From NCBI RefSeq assembly GCF_015689195.1, contig NZ_CP065044.1, positions 2,046,001 through 2,110,000 on the forward strand: a stretch of 64,000 bases of DNA, written 5' to 3'. A program made the position numbers and the translations under genes. The stretch comes from Pectobacterium aroidearum. GTDB lineage: Bacteria > Pseudomonadota > Gammaproteobacteria > Enterobacterales > Enterobacteriaceae. The notes under the pieces are model-generated. The model saw nothing but the letters and a program-made list of their open reading frames with translations. It did no database searches and was not told where the DNA came from. Below, in pieces: positions 61,460 through 64,000 of this stretch; the first letter of the stretch is position 1, and every line of letters begins with the position of its first letter.

Positions 61460-62386
61460 GGTAGAGACATCAAGGCCAGCCAGCGAGCTTTGTCCCGCTT
61501 CCACCATGTTGTTCCACAGCGCTTCAGCGACTGGGCTAAGGCGCTGTTTTGCATTTCGCACCAGATAAAATATGCTGGTTAGTTTTAAACGGTCTGGTGA
61601 AATTGCGGTGAGTTTCCCTTTCTCAACCCAAGGAGCAGCATAGTGATCGGGAAGAAAACCAATATGGGTGCCCGCCAGCAGCAGCAGCAAACTTGCTTCT
61701 ACATTCCATGCTGTATCCTGCAAACCTTTCTTTGCAACAGGCCCTAACTGTTTACTAATTTCGTGTAGTGCATGCCCACCGATGAGCAGTCTGTTAGGGT
61801 TAAGTGTGCCCTCGTGCCACTCTCTTTCTATGCGTTCCCCGTGTTCAGACGCACAATAAAAATGGCTTTTTTCAACGAAAACAGGCTGGAAATGGATATC
61901 TATTGGAACATCATCTGGTAAGACGCTCAGAATGATATCAAGGTGACCATTTTTTAGGCGTTCCATTAATGGTGTATAATCACCAATCTCTAGTTCCACT
62001 GCAACATCAGGGCTTTGGTCGTACAATTTGCCAATAGCGTTAGAAATGACTTTGTCTGGGTGAGTCACGGTATTATCCAGACAACCAATCCGAGCTTTAC
62101 CAATAAGCTGATGTTTTATACTTGCCAATCGATTAGCAAAATCGTCCAACGTAGCGATGACAGATTTAGCTTCCTGATAGACCACTTCACCTTCGGTTGT
62201 TAAGGCAAAACCACCGCGCCCACGCTCGCACAAAACGAGTCCAAGTGTATCCTCAAGGCGAGATAGGTAGTGACTTAACACGGGTTGGCTTAGGCCTGTT
62301 GCGTCTTGCGCGTTGGTAATTCCTTGTTTTTCAACAATTTTACAGAAAAGCTTTAACCAGCGGATCTCCAGTTTATCTAAGCGCAT
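61445..62386 (-). CDS. LysR-family transcriptional regulator
   Basis: Regulator of 313 residues. The N-terminal winged helix-turn-helix ([44 protein letters not shown]) is joined to a LysR substrate-binding domain (from about residue 93). I start at ATG 62386 (MRLDKLE), six bases after AAGGA, not at the frame's first ATG 62404. It is divergent from an NCS1 permease gene 275 bases away, so it probably controls that transporter in response to its substrate. The effector is unknown. Confidence 0.88.
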   Translation of the reverse strand: MRLDKLEIRWLKLFCKIVEKQGITNAQDATGLSQPVLSHYLSRLEDTLGLVLCERGRGGFALTTEGEVVYQEAKSVIATLDDFANRLASIKHQLIGKARIGCLDNTVTHPDKVISNAIGKLYDQSPDVAVELEIGDYTPLMERLKNGHLDIILSVLPDDVPIDIHFQPVFVEKSHFYCASEHGERIEREWHEGTLNPNRLLIGGHALHEISKQLGPVAKKGLQDTAWNVEASLLLLLAGTHIGFLPDHYAAPWVEKGKLTAISPDRLKLTSIFYLVRNAKQRLSPVAEALWNNMVEAGQSSLAGLDVSTSSCS

Positions 62387-62547
62387 AGCATTTCCTTCGC
62401 ACACATTACATATCTGAATGTTAACATCAAAATATATCTGTATTAATCGATATGAAACCCATTTATCTTGTCGTTACGCCACATACATTGATGTGGTTGC
62501 CACAAAAAAGCGTGGTTTTATGTGTCACATCAGGGTCTCTCATAAGC

Positions 62548-62583
62548 ACAATGGTGTTGTTAGCTTGCTGACGACACCATTGT
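62548..62583. promoter_or_regulatory. Strong dyad in the LysR/permease divergent region
   Basis: ACAATGGTGT / ACACCATTGT is a perfect 10-bp inverted repeat with a 16-base loop, 79 bases ahead of the permease start codon. No T-run follows. It could be an operator, or a hairpin in the permease mRNA leader. Confidence 0.5.
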
Positions 62584-62661
62584 TCTATACGCCGTCAGGC
62601 AACCTCTATAAAATATCACAACGATACAATAATTATTTGCTGCTTATTTAATGGAGGTAAT

Positions 62662-63966
62662 ATGTCTCAAGGGAATGCTGTACCTGGAAAAGAACAACAG
62701 GGGCGGCAAATCTATGATTACGAATACGAACCTGTCCCTGCTGAAGCGAGAAAAAGCTGGTATGTTATTGCTTTAATATGGCTGGCAATGGGGATTGATA
62801 TCTCAGGTTTATTCCTTGGTGCTTTCTTAAGCGGAGGATTGCCTTTCTCCCAAGCTGTTAGCGCCACGCTTATCGGTTCTGCCTTTTTAGGTGTATTGGC
62901 CGCATTATGCGCGAACGTCGGTTATGGCTGTGGGTTATCAACAACGCTACTAAGTATCTCCGTTTTTGGACGCTTTGGCGGAAAGCTTATTGGTATTTTC
63001 TCTGCTGTATCATTGGTTGGTTGGTTTGCTTTTCAACTCGATTTTTTTGGCGTAATGCTGCAAAAAGCACTGTTACATTATCAAATTGAACCAGGTCGTT
63101 TTCTTATTTTGGTTTTTGGCATGGTGCTGATGACTTCTACGGCTATTTGGGGTGTCAGAGCATTGGGTAAACTGAGTGTATTCAGCGTGCCACTCATGTT
63201 GATATTGATAATTACAGGCCTGGTTTTAGCGGCGAATAACCACCCCGAAATACCCCTCCCGATAATTAAAGCGCCGATTAGTATGGGAAGCGCTATCTCT
63301 TATGTTGTTTCTATCTGGATAGTCTCTGCCGTGATGTCCCCGGATATAGCTCGCTATGCTAAAACACGTAAAGATGCGTTACTTGGTGCGGGATTGGGGT
63401 TCTTTTTAGGTAATAGCTCAACAATATTAGTTGCGCTTATTCTGACTCATCTTGTCGGTACAGAAGATTTAGTTGAAGTGTTTTTCAGTATTGGTTTGGG
63501 GATGTCTGCAATTGTGGTGCTTATTTTTGCCCAGTGGACAACAAATAGTACCAACCTTGTCTCCGCATCATTGGGGCTATCCGTTGTTATTCGAGCACTA
63601 TCACGGCCGGTATTGGTTGTGCTAATGGCTATTGCCGGGTTGCTGTTAGCGTATAACGGTATGATTAATAATTTTACCCAATTCTTGTCGCTGCTCGGTG
63701 TCCTGATTTCCCCTATCGCAGGTGTTTATCTCGTCGAATATTATTTTATTAAGTCCTCACGTTTGCAGAAAAATGTATCAGAGGCTTCATTCTTGAATGT
63801 GGCGGCGGCTATATCTTGGTCACTTGGTAGTCTTGTGAGCCTGTTAACTTCCCCAGATTTTTTTGATTTATTTACGATAAGTTCGATCTCTGCTCTGGAT
63901 GGCGTCATTGTAAGTATGGTGATTTATATCGGCATACATAAAATTTTCCCTCAATTGGCAGATTAA
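62662..63966 (+). CDS. NCS1-family (CodB-like) nucleobase permease
   Basis: Membrane transporter of 434 residues with about twelve helices, of the purine-cytosine permease family. An N-terminal cytoplasmic segment (YDYEYEPVPAEARKSWY) leads into the first helix. The family segments GIDISGLFLGAFLSGGLPFSQA, SISVFGRFGGKLIGIFSAVSLVGWF and SAVMSPDIARYAKTRKDA are conserved. The ATG at 62662 follows TGGAGGTAAT. The substrate is probably a nucleobase, hydantoin or related heterocycle; catabolic genes would be expected beyond the right edge. A divergent LysR regulator supports inducible expression. Confidence 0.88.
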   Translation: MSQGNAVPGKEQQGRQIYDYEYEPVPAEARKSWYVIALIWLAMGIDISGLFLGAFLSGGLPFSQAVSATLIGSAFLGVLAALCANVGYGCGLSTTLLSISVFGRFGGKLIGIFSAVSLVGWFAFQLDFFGVMLQKALLHYQIEPGRFLILVFGMVLMTSTAIWGVRALGKLSVFSVPLMLILIITGLVLAANNHPEIPLPIIKAPISMGSAISYVVSIWIVSAVMSPDIARYAKTRKDALLGAGLGFFLGNSSTILVALILTHLVGTEDLVEVFFSIGLGMSAIVVLIFAQWTTNSTNLVSASLGLSVVIRALSRPVLVVLMAIAGLLLAYNGMINNFTQFLSLLGVLISPIAGVYLVEYYFIKSSRLQKNVSEASFLNVAAAISWSLGSLVSLLTSPDFFDLFTISSISALDGVIVSMVIYIGIHKIFPQLAD

Positions 63967-64000
63967 ACGTGTTACGCAGATAACATGAGACCTTGGGTAA

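Noticed and set aside
62418-62651. 77-codon frame between the LysR and permease genes
   Set aside because: No ribosome-binding site or family resemblance; it spans the divergent promoter region and the strong dyad.

Overview
This window looks like a chromosomal segment of an enterobacterium of the soft-rot group (Pectobacterium-like). The order rimO - yliI - gstB - dacC - deoR - ybjL - ybjM - grxA - nfsA - rimK - ybjN - potFGHI - ybjO - rlmC - artJ/artPIQM - ybjQ - amiD - ybjT - hcr - hcp - lysO - ybjD - cspD - clpS - clpA - infA - aat - cydCD - trxB - lrp - ftsK - lolA - rarA - serS - ycaD follows the E. coli 18-20 minute region almost gene for gene. The family-level placement rests on that remembered gene order and on protein similarity; the genus is inference.

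Left part (1-17 kb): the 5' two thirds of rimO leave the window on the left. Between rimO and yliI, where E. coli carries only bssR, lies a leftward block of three paralogous ~600-residue glycosyltransferases, each a helical-repeat N-terminus joined to a GT8 catalytic domain, followed by a type I ABC exporter. A promoter with a consensus -35 box and a perfect CRP half-site pair in its spacer precedes the block. I consider this the most interesting accessory system in the window. Then come yliI, gstB, a second methionine-type ABC importer (Q-N-I order, with a soluble binding protein), dacC, and the deoC-deoR pair with a strong palindrome upstream.

Middle part (17-43 kb): mostly conserved enterobacterial genes. 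They include putrescine import (potFGHI), arginine import (artPIQM and artJ, the latter with a double ARG box), rRNA and ribosomal-protein modification (rlmC, rimK), the nitric-oxide-responsive hcp-hcr pair, lysine export (lysO) and an OLD-family nuclease (ybjD).

Right part (43-64 kb): core functions. These are the ClpA/ClpS protease adaptor pair, IF-1, Aat, the CydDC exporter, thioredoxin reductase, Lrp, FtsK, LolA, RarA and SerRS, followed by the MFS protein YcaD. The window ends in an accessory unit of a LysR regulator divergent from an NCS1-family (CodB-like) permease.

No rRNA, tRNA, CRISPR array, insertion sequence or prophage was recognised. Many start codons were moved inward from the longest reading frame using ribosome-binding sites and known family starts; each entry says why.
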